Of a DNA stretch of 64,000 nucleotides, positions 52,481 through 60,620 are shown in pieces. Source of the DNA: Actinomycetota bacterium (GTDB taxonomy: Bacteria; Actinomycetota; CADDZG01; JAHWKV01). The notes under the pieces are model-generated. The model did not search any database. It saw nothing but the letters and a program-made list of their open reading frames with translations, and was not told the origin of the DNA. Location of the stretch: contig JAHWKU010000004.1 of the NCBI GenBank assembly GCA_019347715.1, forward strand, positions 1-64,000, written 5' to 3'. Both the position numbers and the translations under genes were made by a program. The stretch's first letter is position 1. Every line of letters starts with the position of its first letter.

Positions 52481-52755
52481 CCGTAAAGGTGAAAATCCCC
52501 ACTCAGCTCCGCCAGCTGGTGGGCGGAGAAAAGGAAATCGAGATAGAGAAAGCCGCGAACGTGCGGGAGATTCTCGACAATCTTGGTGGCCAGCATCCTG
52601 GGTTGATCGAGAGGATCGTCGACGAGAACGGGGAGATCCGGAGATTCGTCAACCTATATGTTGGAGACGAGGACGTGCGGTTCCTGCAGGGATTGGACAC
52701 GCCGGTCGAGCCGGATCAGACGGTATCTATCCTCCCAGCCGTCGCCGGAGGATAA
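52477..52755 (+). CDS. MoaD/ThiS-family sulfur carrier, CysO-like
   Basis: A 92-residue beta-grasp protein ending in ILPAVAGG, the C-terminal Gly-Gly that an E1-like enzyme adenylates and thiocarboxylates. The segment RRFVNLYVGDEDVRF and the PAVAGG end closely resemble, from memory, mycobacterial CysO, which donates sulfur to CysM. Here the partner encoded upstream, with a 4-base overlap, is a threonine-synthase-like enzyme instead. It is under the same SAM riboswitch. The activating E1 and a JAMM-type peptidase are not in the window. Confidence 0.9.
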   Translation: MTVKVKIPTQLRQLVGGEKEIEIEKAANVREILDNLGGQHPGLIERIVDENGEIRRFVNLYVGDEDVRFLQGLDTPVEPDQTVSILPAVAGG

Positions 52756-53169
52756 CTAGGCCGGGGAAGATCCTGTGGATCTGAGGGCCTGGTTGAGCTC
52801 GGCTTCGCTTGGAGTCGTCCACCATCCCGACTTCACCCTTCCCTTCCGATCGACGACGAGGATGGTCGGGGTCGTCTTGATTCCGTACTTAACGGCGAGG
52901 TCGGGCCGATCCGACGCATCGACTACTGCCAAATGGGAACTGTGGACGACTGAAGCCGCCTCCAATATTGGGAGAGCCTCCTTGCATTCGTAGCAGTACG
53001 GGGTTGTGAACTCCACGATGAGGGCCCCCGAGCCATTGAGGCCGACGTCGCTTCGGTCGAAGCGCTCCGGGAAGTGCCGGTCTGCGAAGTAGTTTCTGAG
53101 CCAGCGGATAGACAGCCACACCAAGCCAGCAACTCCAATCAGCACCAGCAATCGTTGCGGAAAAGTCAT
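52756..53169 (-). CDS. Membrane-anchored thioredoxin-like protein (ThiX-like)
   Basis: A 137-residue protein. An N-terminal helix (about residues 7-21) anchors a thioredoxin fold. The active site is TPYCYECKEALP (Cys59, Cys62), with a cis-Pro at TTPTILV. The CYEC pair suits reduction of a thiol or persulfide. Its start overlaps the stop of the DUF4395 gene (ATGA), and in mycobacteria a thioredoxin and a DUF4395 protein are clustered with a rhodanese, hinting at sulfur handling. It is convergent, tail to tail, with the sulfur-carrier gene. Confidence 0.88.
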   Translation of the reverse strand: MTFPQRLLVLIGVAGLVWLSIRWLRNYFADRHFPERFDRSDVGLNGSGALIVEFTTPYCYECKEALPILEAASVVHSSHLAVVDASDRPDLAVKYGIKTTPTILVVDRKGRVKSGWWTTPSEAELNQALRSTGSSPA

Positions 53170-53609
53170 GCGACGGCCTTGGCTCTGACCTTCTGAATGA
53201 ACAGATACATCTCACAGCCAACACAGATCCCAGCGAGCCAGTTGAGAGCAGCCAGAGCAGACACGATGAGAGCTAGCGTCCACGCGACGCCGTAACTTCC
53301 AATCAGAAACGCTCCGGTTGCAGCTAGCAAGAAGATTGCGCCTACGGCTTCGGCGAAGCGATGCGGCGCCGCCGCTTCTTTCTCACCTTGCCCGATCGAA
53401 AGAGCCGGCCGGATGACTTGGTTGAACAACCGCCCGAAGAGGCTTGCCTTTGGACCCAATGCAACGCTCAGGGTCATAGCTGCAGCCGTGACGGCTAGGA
53501 TTGCTCCTCCCGCAGCACCTCCTATTAGGAAGGCTGCTGCCGGGAGAACAGCATGAAAGGCGGCCTTACCTCTTGGCGATTTTGAGTCGACAACAGTCGG
53601 ATGAGACAG
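53166..53609 (-). CDS. DUF4395 membrane protein, apparent CTG start
   Basis: A protein of about 147 residues with three or four hydrophobic helices and a C-terminal cysteine pair (CVGC) facing a membrane surface, as in DUF4395 proteins found next to rhodaneses and thioredoxins. The open frame runs back into the divergent regulator gene. Between that gene and the first helix there is no ATG, GTG or TTG. CTG 53607-53609 has AGGAG seven bases upstream and starts 24 bases after the transcription start predicted from a strong promoter. The next ATG would remove the first helix. A role in persulfide or thiosulfate metabolism is inferred from family context. Confidence 0.82.
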   Translation of the reverse strand: MSHPTVVDSKSPRGKAAFHAVLPAAAFLIGGAAGGAILAVTAAAMTLSVALGPKASLFGRLFNQVIRPALSIGQGEKEAAAPHRFAEAVGAIFLLAATGAFLIGSYGVAWTLALIVSALAALNWLAGICVGCEMYLFIQKVRAKAVA

Positions 53610-53639
53610 TTTTAGGCTCCTAGGGTTTAATAGGCCCTG

Positions 53640-53668
53640 ATAGTAAGGGAGAAATAGGATTAAATCAA
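53640..53668 (-). promoter_or_regulatory. Sigma70-type promoter of the DUF4395-thioredoxin operon
   Basis: On the minus strand TTGATT (53663-53668), 17 bases and TACTAT (53640-53645) make a good housekeeping promoter. It ends about 30 bases before the proposed CTG start. Confidence 0.7.
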
Positions 53669-53720
53669 GGCCGAGCCTGCGCCGACGACACGAGTGATCT
53701 GAGAAGAGGGTGGAAGGGCA

Positions 53721-54173
53721 TTGTCGAGAATATTGGTGGTCGAGGATGAGAGCGCCATCCGCAAGCTCATCACCTTTACTTTGAGCGATTCCGGCCATGA
53801 CGTCTATGAGGCTGCCGACGGGGACGAGGCCGTCCAGAAGATGGAAGAACTTGACCCTGATCTCGTAGTCCTGGACGTGATGATGCCTAAGCTCGATGGG
53901 TGGGAAGTGTTGCGCGAGCTAAGGCGTCGAGGTATTCGACGGAAAACGCGCGTCATCATGCTCACTGCGAAAAGCACCGAAAGAGATTTCGTCACGGGTT
54001 GGAAGCTGGGCGTTGACGATTACATGACGAAGCCATTCGAACCCGAAGAACTCGCGTTGATAGTGAATCAAACTCTGATGATGTCTTCCGAACAGATTCA
54101 AGAGAGAAGAAAAAGCGAATTGGAAAAAGCGAATCTACTCTCGCGCATCGAATCTGCATTCGGCGAAGGCTAA
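53721..54173 (+). CDS. Single-domain response regulator with basic tail
   Basis: A 150-residue receiver protein: VVEDESA acidic pair, phosphoacceptor in LVVLDVMMPKLDGW, the switch Thr in IMLTAKS and YMTKPFEP with the conserved Lys. A helical coiled tail (QIQERRKSELEKANLLSRI) follows; there is no output domain. GGAAGG precedes the TTG start. It is divergent from the DUF4395 gene and may share its upstream region. No partner kinase is visible. Confidence 0.9.
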   Translation: MSRILVVEDESAIRKLITFTLSDSGHDVYEAADGDEAVQKMEELDPDLVVLDVMMPKLDGWEVLRELRRRGIRRKTRVIMLTAKSTERDFVTGWKLGVDDYMTKPFEPEELALIVNQTLMMSSEQIQERRKSELEKANLLSRIESAFGEG

Positions 54174-54206
54174 AAACGCCTCAGAAAAAATTTTCTGGAT
54201 AATCTA

Positions 54207-54225
54207 GGAATGCGTGTTGCATTCC
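54207..54225 (+). other. Hairpin between the regulator gene and the histone-like gene
   Basis: GGAATGC and GCATTCC form a 7-bp stem with a 5-base loop, followed by CCTACACTTTTT. A second inverted repeat, CAGAAAA-AA-TTTTCTG, lies at 54182-54197. Either could end the regulator mRNA or structure the leader of the next gene. Confidence 0.45.
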
Positions 54226-54268
54226 CCTACACTTTTTCCCAACTCCACCTAAGAAAGGAGGCGGGAGC

Positions 54269-54589
54269 ATGCCAGCAAGAAGGAAGAAGACGACCGCTGG
54301 TAAGACCGCGCGTAAGCGCACAGCGGGAAAGCGTAAAGCTGCACCAAAGCGGAAGGCAGCCGCGAAGCGCAAGACGACTGCAAAGCGCAAGACGACTGCA
54401 AAGCGGAAGCCGGCAGCAAAGCGCAAGACCGCGAAGCGCAAGACGACTGCAAAGCGGAAGCCGGCAAAGCGCAAGGCCGCGAAGCGCAAGACGACTGCAA
54501 AGCGGAAGCCGGCGAAGCGCAAGACCGCGAAGCGCAAGACCGCGCGGAAGTCGACCGCAAGACGGAAGACCACCCGCAAGAAGTCTTAA
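54269..54589 (+). CDS. Histone H1/HC2-like Lys/Arg-rich repeat protein
   Basis: A 106-residue protein made almost only of Lys, Arg, Ala, Thr and Pro, in near-periodic KRKTTAKRKP and KRKTAKRK units. It should be unfolded and strongly bind DNA or RNA, like chlamydial HC2 or the Lys-rich tails of actinobacterial HU, but here it stands alone without a folded domain. It has an excellent Shine-Dalgarno (AAAGGAGG, seven bases before ATG) and a strong terminator, so it is a real and probably abundant product. Likely a nucleoid-associated protein. Confidence 0.85.
   Translation: MPARRKKTTAGKTARKRTAGKRKAAPKRKAAAKRKTTAKRKTTAKRKPAAKRKTAKRKTTAKRKPAKRKAAKRKTTAKRKPAKRKTAKRKTARKSTARRKTTRKKS
54340..54560 (+). 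repeat. Imperfect internal repeats of the histone-like gene
   Basis: Units such as AAGCGCAAGACGACTGCA and AAGCGGAAGCCGGC recur several times in varying order. The repeats are in frame and keep the basic protein pattern, so unequal crossing-over can change the protein length. Confidence 0.75.
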
Positions 54590-54603
54590 CAGCGATTCAG
54601 TTG

Positions 54604-54633
54604 AAAAAACGGGCCCGACGGGGGCCCGTTTTT
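54604..54633. terminator. Strong intrinsic terminator after the histone-like gene
   Basis: AAAAAACGGGCCC and GGGCCCGTTTTTT form a perfect 13-bp stem around GACG. The flanking A- and T-runs make it a possible two-way terminator. It insulates the histone-like gene from groEL. Confidence 0.93.
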
Positions 54634-54735
54634 TCATCTCATCATTGCTTTGACTCAGGTCTCCCGAACGGCTTCTCCCCTCCGTCCGAGCCTCCCCCAG
54701 GCGGTTGCCCACCGAGCCACTTGCGAGGTAGGCGA

Positions 54736-54762
54736 TTAGCACTCTAGACTAGGGACTGCTAA
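54736..54762. promoter_or_regulatory. CIRCE element (HrcA operator) 1 of groEL
   Basis: TTAGCACTC-N9-GACTGCTAA differs from the consensus TTAGCACTC-N9-GAGTGCTAA at one base. A possible promoter, TTGCGA (54721-54726)-N18-TAGACT (54745-54750), overlaps it, so HrcA binding would block initiation until heat or unfolded protein releases it. Confidence 0.93.
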
Positions 54763-54785
54763 CACTCGCCTCTAGCGAGTGCAAG
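54759..54785. promoter_or_regulatory. CIRCE-like element 2, overlapping the first
   Basis: CTAACACTC-GCCTCTAGC-GAGTGCAAG matches the consensus at 14 of 18 arm positions. It shares its CTAA with the end of element 1. The core inverted repeat CACTCGC-N5-GCGAGTG is perfect. Paired CIRCE sites before groEL are also known in other actinobacteria. Confidence 0.7.
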
Positions 54786-54822
54786 TGATATCCGGACCGC
54801 AAGGCAGATACAGGAGGGATAG

Positions 54823-56454
<1,632 letters not shown>

Positions 56455-56472
56455 GCAAGGAGATCCAGTACC

Positions 56473-56499
56473 AAGGGGGCCGGCGATGCCGGCCCCCTT
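56473..56499 (+). terminator. Intrinsic terminator after groEL
   Basis: AAGGGGGCCGGC and GCCGGCCCCCTT form a perfect 12-bp stem around GAT, followed by TCCTTTT. Confidence 0.92.
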
Positions 56500-56524
56500 T
56501 CCTTTTGGAGCGAAGGAGAAAGCG

Positions 56525-57226
56525 ATGTTCAGGAAGTCAGCACACTTATACGACGCGGTCTATGAGTTCATGGATTACCCCGGTCAGGCCGAGAAGCTCC
56601 GCGGAATGATCGACGAGAGGAATCCGGGGGCCCGAAGCCTCCTCGATATCGCATGCGGCACTGGTCTCCACCTCGGGCTGCTGAGAGAGCACTTCGAGCG
56701 AGTCGAAGGTCTCGATCTGGATCCGGGGATGCTCGAGATCGCCCGCGGGCGTCTCCCCGGAGTGGCACTTCACGAAGGCAACATGACGGATTTCCTGCTC
56801 GACTCGACCTTCGATGTCGTCACGTGCCTGTTCTCCAGCATCGGATATGCGGGAAGCGTTGTGAACCTCGAGAAGACCGTCGGCTGTATGGCTTCTCATG
56901 TCGGACCTGGAGGGCTCGTGTTTGTCGCCCCATGGCTCTTTCCTGAGAACTGGATCGACGGCTATGTGGGTATGGATATCGTCGATGAGCCGGACCGCAA
57001 GATCGCAAGATTGAACCGCAGCGTTCGAGACGGCAGACAGACGACGCTTCAATTCCATTATGTCGTCGTGACTCCTGCTGGTTTCGAGCACTTGGAAGAG
57101 GAGCACGTTGGGTACATGTTCACGAAGGACGAGTACGAAGCAGCCTTCGAGGCGGCAGGTCTCGACGTCGAGTTTGATCCTGAAGGCCTCATTGGGCGAG
57201 GGATGTTCATAGGCACCAAACGTTAA
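56525..57226 (+). CDS. Class I SAM-dependent methyltransferase
   Basis: A 233-residue enzyme. Motif I is LLDIACGTGLHLGLL, the acidic residue of motif II is in VEGLDLDPGML, and HEGNMTDF and FDVVTCLFSSIGY follow. The N-terminal FRKSAHLYDAVYEF is typical of a small-molecule methyltransferase with a Tyr-rich cap. The acceptor is unknown. An upstream ATG (56486) lies inside the groEL terminator; AAGGAG six bases before ATG 56525 marks the true start. Confidence 0.88.
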   Translation: MFRKSAHLYDAVYEFMDYPGQAEKLRGMIDERNPGARSLLDIACGTGLHLGLLREHFERVEGLDLDPGMLEIARGRLPGVALHEGNMTDFLLDSTFDVVTCLFSSIGYAGSVVNLEKTVGCMASHVGPGGLVFVAPWLFPENWIDGYVGMDIVDEPDRKIARLNRSVRDGRQTTLQFHYVVVTPAGFEHLEEEHVGYMFTKDEYEAAFEAAGLDVEFDPEGLIGRGMFIGTKR

Positions 57227-57232
57227 GCGGTC

Positions 57233-57484
57233 ATGACTGCCATTGTCTGGGATACTTTGGGCGCCTTGACCCCCGACCCGAATCCCAATGACGCCAGACG
57301 TAACCGGATCTACTGCCGCGGCTGTGGGGCGAGCGAGCGAGTCCGGGGAGACTCCTTCCCCCTGGCATGGTCGATCATCGGCAGCGGATCCAAGCTTCAG
57401 GGTTACCTATGTCCAAGCTGCGTGCGCTCCCAGCTCAGAGAGATCGAGGGGCGCCTCGACCTCGATATAGAGCTGGGCTTCTGA
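57233..57484 (+). CDS. Small zinc-ribbon-like protein (83 residues)
   Basis: A short protein with Cys28-Cys31 (CRGC) and Cys60-Cys63 (CPSC), a canonical four-cysteine ribbon spacing. The region between is hydrophobic. It lies six bases after the methyltransferase gene and may be co-expressed. Convergent with the polyprenyl synthase gene. Function unknown. Confidence 0.68.
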   Translation: MTAIVWDTLGALTPDPNPNDARRNRIYCRGCGASERVRGDSFPLAWSIIGSGSKLQGYLCPSCVRSQLREIEGRLDLDIELGF

Positions 57485-57485
57485 C

Positions 57486-58523
57486 TCAGGTCTCTATCCG
57501 AGCCGGCAGACCCTCGAGCGCTTTCAACGCCATCCCCTGAGAGCTCTTGGGCAAGTCCAGGTCCGCCAGTGCGTCCTTGGCCCCCTGGACCAGATCGGCC
57601 ACAAGTTTGCGACTGGCCTCGGCGGCCCCCGATATTTCGACGATCTCTCTTATTCGCTCTAAGTCACCGGGAGTAGCGTTAGGGTCTCCCCATTTCTTCT
57701 CGAGGAACTCGAGGTCCTCCTGCCCACTTCGAAGGGCGGCCTCCGAGATCAAAACAAGCGGCCTTCCCATCCTTACGTCCGACATTGGGTCCTTTCCGCT
57801 GGCCCGTGCGTCGCGCAAAAGCAGGAGGTCATCGTTTAGCTGAAAGGCTTCCCCAACCGCACGCCCGTAAGCTGCCAGGACCGATAAGACCTGATCGTCG
57901 GCTCCCGCCAGGGTTGCTCCGATCAGAAGCGGTCCCTCAACGGAGTAGGTCCCGGTCTTGAGCCTGGCGATGGATCTTCTGGCATCCACATCTACGTCGA
58001 CGATGCCGGATCTCGAGATGTCCAGATATTGACCTGCTACGGCATCGAGACGCATGCGGTCCAGATGTCGTCTTGCACGAGTCAGCTCGTCCGCCGAGAA
58101 CCCCGATGAGCTGAAGAGGATTTCCGATAGGACGAGCGCAATGTCACCAACGAGGATCGCCGTTGGTCTGGCCGCATCGTTACTTTCTCCTCCAAGGGCA
58201 TGGAAAAGCGTCGGAACACCGCGGCGTTCCTCGGTCTGATCCATCAGGTCGTCGTGAATAATCGCAAAGGTGTGAAGGAGCTCGATGCTTGCAGCGACTC
58301 TCAAGATCCGCTCGTCGCTGGTTCCTCCGCCAACTCTGTGCCCCAGCAGGCAAAGGACCGGCCTGATCCTTTTACCTCCCGAACTCAAAACCCAACGCAG
58401 GTGCTCGAGCGAGGCCCCCGCGCCCGGCGCCTTTGACTCCAGCTCTTCGGCCATGTCATCGAGGAACCGCTCTAGGGTTTGCTGGACGGCTTTTATGGAT
58501 TCGATCTCGTCTTCTAAGTTCAC
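57486..58523 (-). CDS. Polyprenyl diphosphate synthase
   Basis: A 345-residue trans-prenyltransferase. The first Asp-rich motif is IIHDDLMDQ (Asp91, 92, 95), the GGKRIRP loop (about 49-55) binds isopentenyl diphosphate, and the second motif region is FQLNDDLLLL. It lacks the usual last Asp of the second motif, as in some family members, so product length is uncertain. It probably supplies a prenyl tail for menaquinone or another isoprenoid. A longer upstream frame is not used: GTG 58523 overlaps the stop of the preceding gene (GTGA), so they are coupled. Confidence 0.88.
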   Translation of the reverse strand: MNLEDEIESIKAVQQTLERFLDDMAEELESKAPGAGASLEHLRWVLSSGGKRIRPVLCLLGHRVGGGTSDERILRVAASIELLHTFAIIHDDLMDQTEERRGVPTLFHALGGESNDAARPTAILVGDIALVLSEILFSSSGFSADELTRARRHLDRMRLDAVAGQYLDISRSGIVDVDVDARRSIARLKTGTYSVEGPLLIGATLAGADDQVLSVLAAYGRAVGEAFQLNDDLLLLRDARASGKDPMSDVRMGRPLVLISEAALRSGQEDLEFLEKKWGDPNATPGDLERIREIVEISGAAEASRKLVADLVQGAKDALADLDLPKSSQGMALKALEGLPARIET

Positions 58524-59452
58524 GCCAGCACCTTTTGCAGCGCATCTTCGACCTGCGATGAGACTACCGGCCCCTCGAAACTCGAGGCTACCGTTCCGTC
58601 TGCATTTATCAAGAAAGTCCACGGCTCGCTGTCGAGGCCCCAGGCCGTCATCGCCGGCGCGACGGTCTTGGCCTGCTCGTCGGTATAGACCTCCGCGTGG
58701 ACGAATGTCACATCAGAGGTGTTTGCCCTGACCTGTTCGATCTCGGCAACCACGGGGCCGCACAAGCGAGACCGGCAGAACCTCGGGGTCGCGACTACAT
58801 ATACGACGGGCTGTTGGCCCTCGAGAGCATCCTTTAGAGATACCGAGTGCATCGAGCAGGCCGGTACCTGCGTGCAGACGTATGCCGCCCCCTTCGGGTC
58901 CGATACGACCGGAGTATCCACCGCGACCGCGGGCTGGCCGGCGGATGGCACCTTGGACGTGGCGAGGACTTCCATAGCAGCGAACCCTGCACGCGGTTCT
59001 GAAGAGTCGATCGACGCCATTAGCTGCCAAAACCCGGGTGCAGGCAGCTCGACCAATGCCTGATAGAACCCGGAGGATTCGAAAGGACTCCCCGGTTCCG
59101 TCTCTTCGGAGTGCGAGTGGAGGGAGCCGGTGGCGAACTCGACGAATTTCGCCTGAAACGGCCCCGTGACCCTCCCGGAGCCGGCGGCGTGGACGGTGAT
59201 CTTTTGCTTCTCCAATGGCCGCGCCCGCCCGTCCACGATCGCAAAGGGTATTCGCTGTGCGCTACCTGCGAGGAACTCTTTGGCTCCCAAGAACATGTCG
59301 AGCGTGGGCTCAACGCGCAGTTGATCGGCCAGTTCACGAAAATCCGGGGGCACCTCCCTGGGAGCAATGGGGGGCCGCTGGCTGCGACACGATGGAAGCA
59401 CCAGCCCGGCAGCGCTCAAGACGCCGAGCTTCAGGAATACGCGCCGGTCCAT
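58520..59452 (-). CDS. Tat-exported thioredoxin-fold lipoprotein
   Basis: A 310-residue protein. The N-terminus DRRVFLKLG is a twin-arginine motif, followed by a lipobox (VLPSC, Cys22). A beta-sandwich-like half comes first, then a thioredoxin-like domain with CRSRLC (a CxxxxC pair) and DVTFVHAEVYTDEQAKTVAP and PWTFLINADGTVASSFEGPV. An earlier CTQVPAC pair adds more cysteines. The start ATG is 68 bases from the divergent oxidase operon, so a Sco-like role in copper or redox assembly of the CuA site is plausible but inferred. TAGTGT ends six bases before the ATG, suggesting a leaderless mRNA. Confidence 0.82.
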   Translation of the reverse strand: MDRRVFLKLGVLSAAGLVLPSCRSQRPPIAPREVPPDFRELADQLRVEPTLDMFLGAKEFLAGSAQRIPFAIVDGRARPLEKQKITVHAAGSGRVTGPFQAKFVEFATGSLHSHSEETEPGSPFESSGFYQALVELPAPGFWQLMASIDSSEPRAGFAAMEVLATSKVPSAGQPAVAVDTPVVSDPKGAAYVCTQVPACSMHSVSLKDALEGQQPVVYVVATPRFCRSRLCGPVVAEIEQVRANTSDVTFVHAEVYTDEQAKTVAPAMTAWGLDSEPWTFLINADGTVASSFEGPVVSSQVEDALQKVLA

Positions 59453-59520
59453 GTCTAGACACTAAATGGGATCGCAAACAACCGCTCCATAGGGGTGAAC
59501 GCTGCGTGCTGTCTGTTACG

Positions 59521-60603
59521 ATGCCGCCCGTGAGCCGATCACCCTCACGATCGAACGTGGCGAGCAGGCCAGACCTCCCGGGGAGCAAGGGGATCCGACT
59601 AGCGTCCCTTTGTCTAACCTTGCTCGCCGTTGGCATCCTCCTCGCAGCGTGCGCGCCGAATGCTCCGCAGGACGTTCTCGACCCCAAGGGGCCGTATGCC
59701 GAGAAGGCCGATCGCCTATGGGATTTGACCTTTGGGACCGCCGTCGTTGTCTTCTTCATAGTCGAAGGTCTGCTGGTTGCGGCCCTGTTCTTGTTCAGGC
59801 AAAAGGGAGGGAAGCCAGGCAACCCCGTTCAGGTTCATCACAACACCAAGCTCGAGATCGGCTGGACCATGGTTCCTGTCATCATCCTGGCGGCTCTGGC
59901 AGTCCCCTCAACGGCGGCGATCTTCGAATTCGCGGCCGAGCCCGAAAATGCCTTAGAGGTGGAGGTCACCGGTAAGCAATGGTGGTGGCAATACCGGTAC
60001 ACGGAGTCCGGGGTGATGGCGGCCAACGAGCTGTACATTCCGGTCGGCCGCCCAATCCGCCTTGTGCTCCGTTCTGAGGACGTGATCCACAGCTTTTGGG
60101 TCCCAAAGCTCGGGGGTAAGCAGGACGTCGTGCCAGGCCACACCAACCTCCTCAATATCCAGGCTTCGGTTCCGGGCGAGTATTTCGGTCAGTGTGCGGA
60201 GTACTGCGGCCTGTCCCACGCCAACATGAGGTTGCGGGTTTTCGCAGTCCCCCCAGACGAATTCGAGTTCTGGCTGGAAAGTCAAAAACAGAACGCTCAG
60301 CCTCCTCCCGGGGGCCTGACCGCGGACGGACAGCGGTTGTTCCTGGAGGGCGCGTGCGCAGGATGTCATGCCATCGGGGGGACTGCCGCGCAGGGCCAGG
60401 TCGGCCCCAACCTCACTCATTTTGCCTCGAGGACTACATTTGCCGGCGCGATGTTCGAGAACAACACGGAGAATCTGAGGGCATGGCTGCGTGATGCTCC
60501 CGACATGAAGCCGGGAGCGAAGATGCCGAGCGGCACCAAGGAGCTGGGATTGTCGGACAACGACATCGACGCCCTCATTGCATATCTGGAGAGTTTGAAA
60601 TGA
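59521..60603 (+). CDS. ctaC: Cytochrome c oxidase subunit II with fused cytochrome c domain
   Basis: A 360-residue lipoprotein-type subunit (lipobox LLAAC, Cys44). Two transmembrane helices are followed by a cupredoxin CuA domain with CAEYCGLSHANM (Cys225, Cys229, His233 and the Met) and an upstream His ligand in VIHSFWVP. The last 90 residues form a cytochrome c domain with CAGCH (Cys279). This fusion is the caa3 arrangement, allowing electrons to enter from a quinol:cytochrome pathway. The ATG at 59521 is used; a GTG nine bases on is possible. A longer open frame upstream overlaps the divergent gene and is rejected. Confidence 0.94.
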   Translation: MPPVSRSPSRSNVASRPDLPGSKGIRLASLCLTLLAVGILLAACAPNAPQDVLDPKGPYAEKADRLWDLTFGTAVVVFFIVEGLLVAALFLFRQKGGKPGNPVQVHHNTKLEIGWTMVPVIILAALAVPSTAAIFEFAAEPENALEVEVTGKQWWWQYRYTESGVMAANELYIPVGRPIRLVLRSEDVIHSFWVPKLGGKQDVVPGHTNLLNIQASVPGEYFGQCAEYCGLSHANMRLRVFAVPPDEFEFWLESQKQNAQPPPGGLTADGQRLFLEGACAGCHAIGGTAAQGQVGPNLTHFASRTTFAGAMFENNTENLRAWLRDAPDMKPGAKMPSGTKELGLSDNDIDALIAYLESLK

Positions 60604-60620
60604 TGTCGAGGAGAAGCTAA

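Noticed and set aside
54340..54560. Repeat array as CRISPR or satellite
   Set aside because: Units vary in length, have no spacers and keep one reading frame of a basic protein.
56486..56524. Upstream ATG for the methyltransferase
   Set aside because: It lies within the stem of the groEL terminator and encodes no family residues; the Shine-Dalgarno fits ATG 56525.
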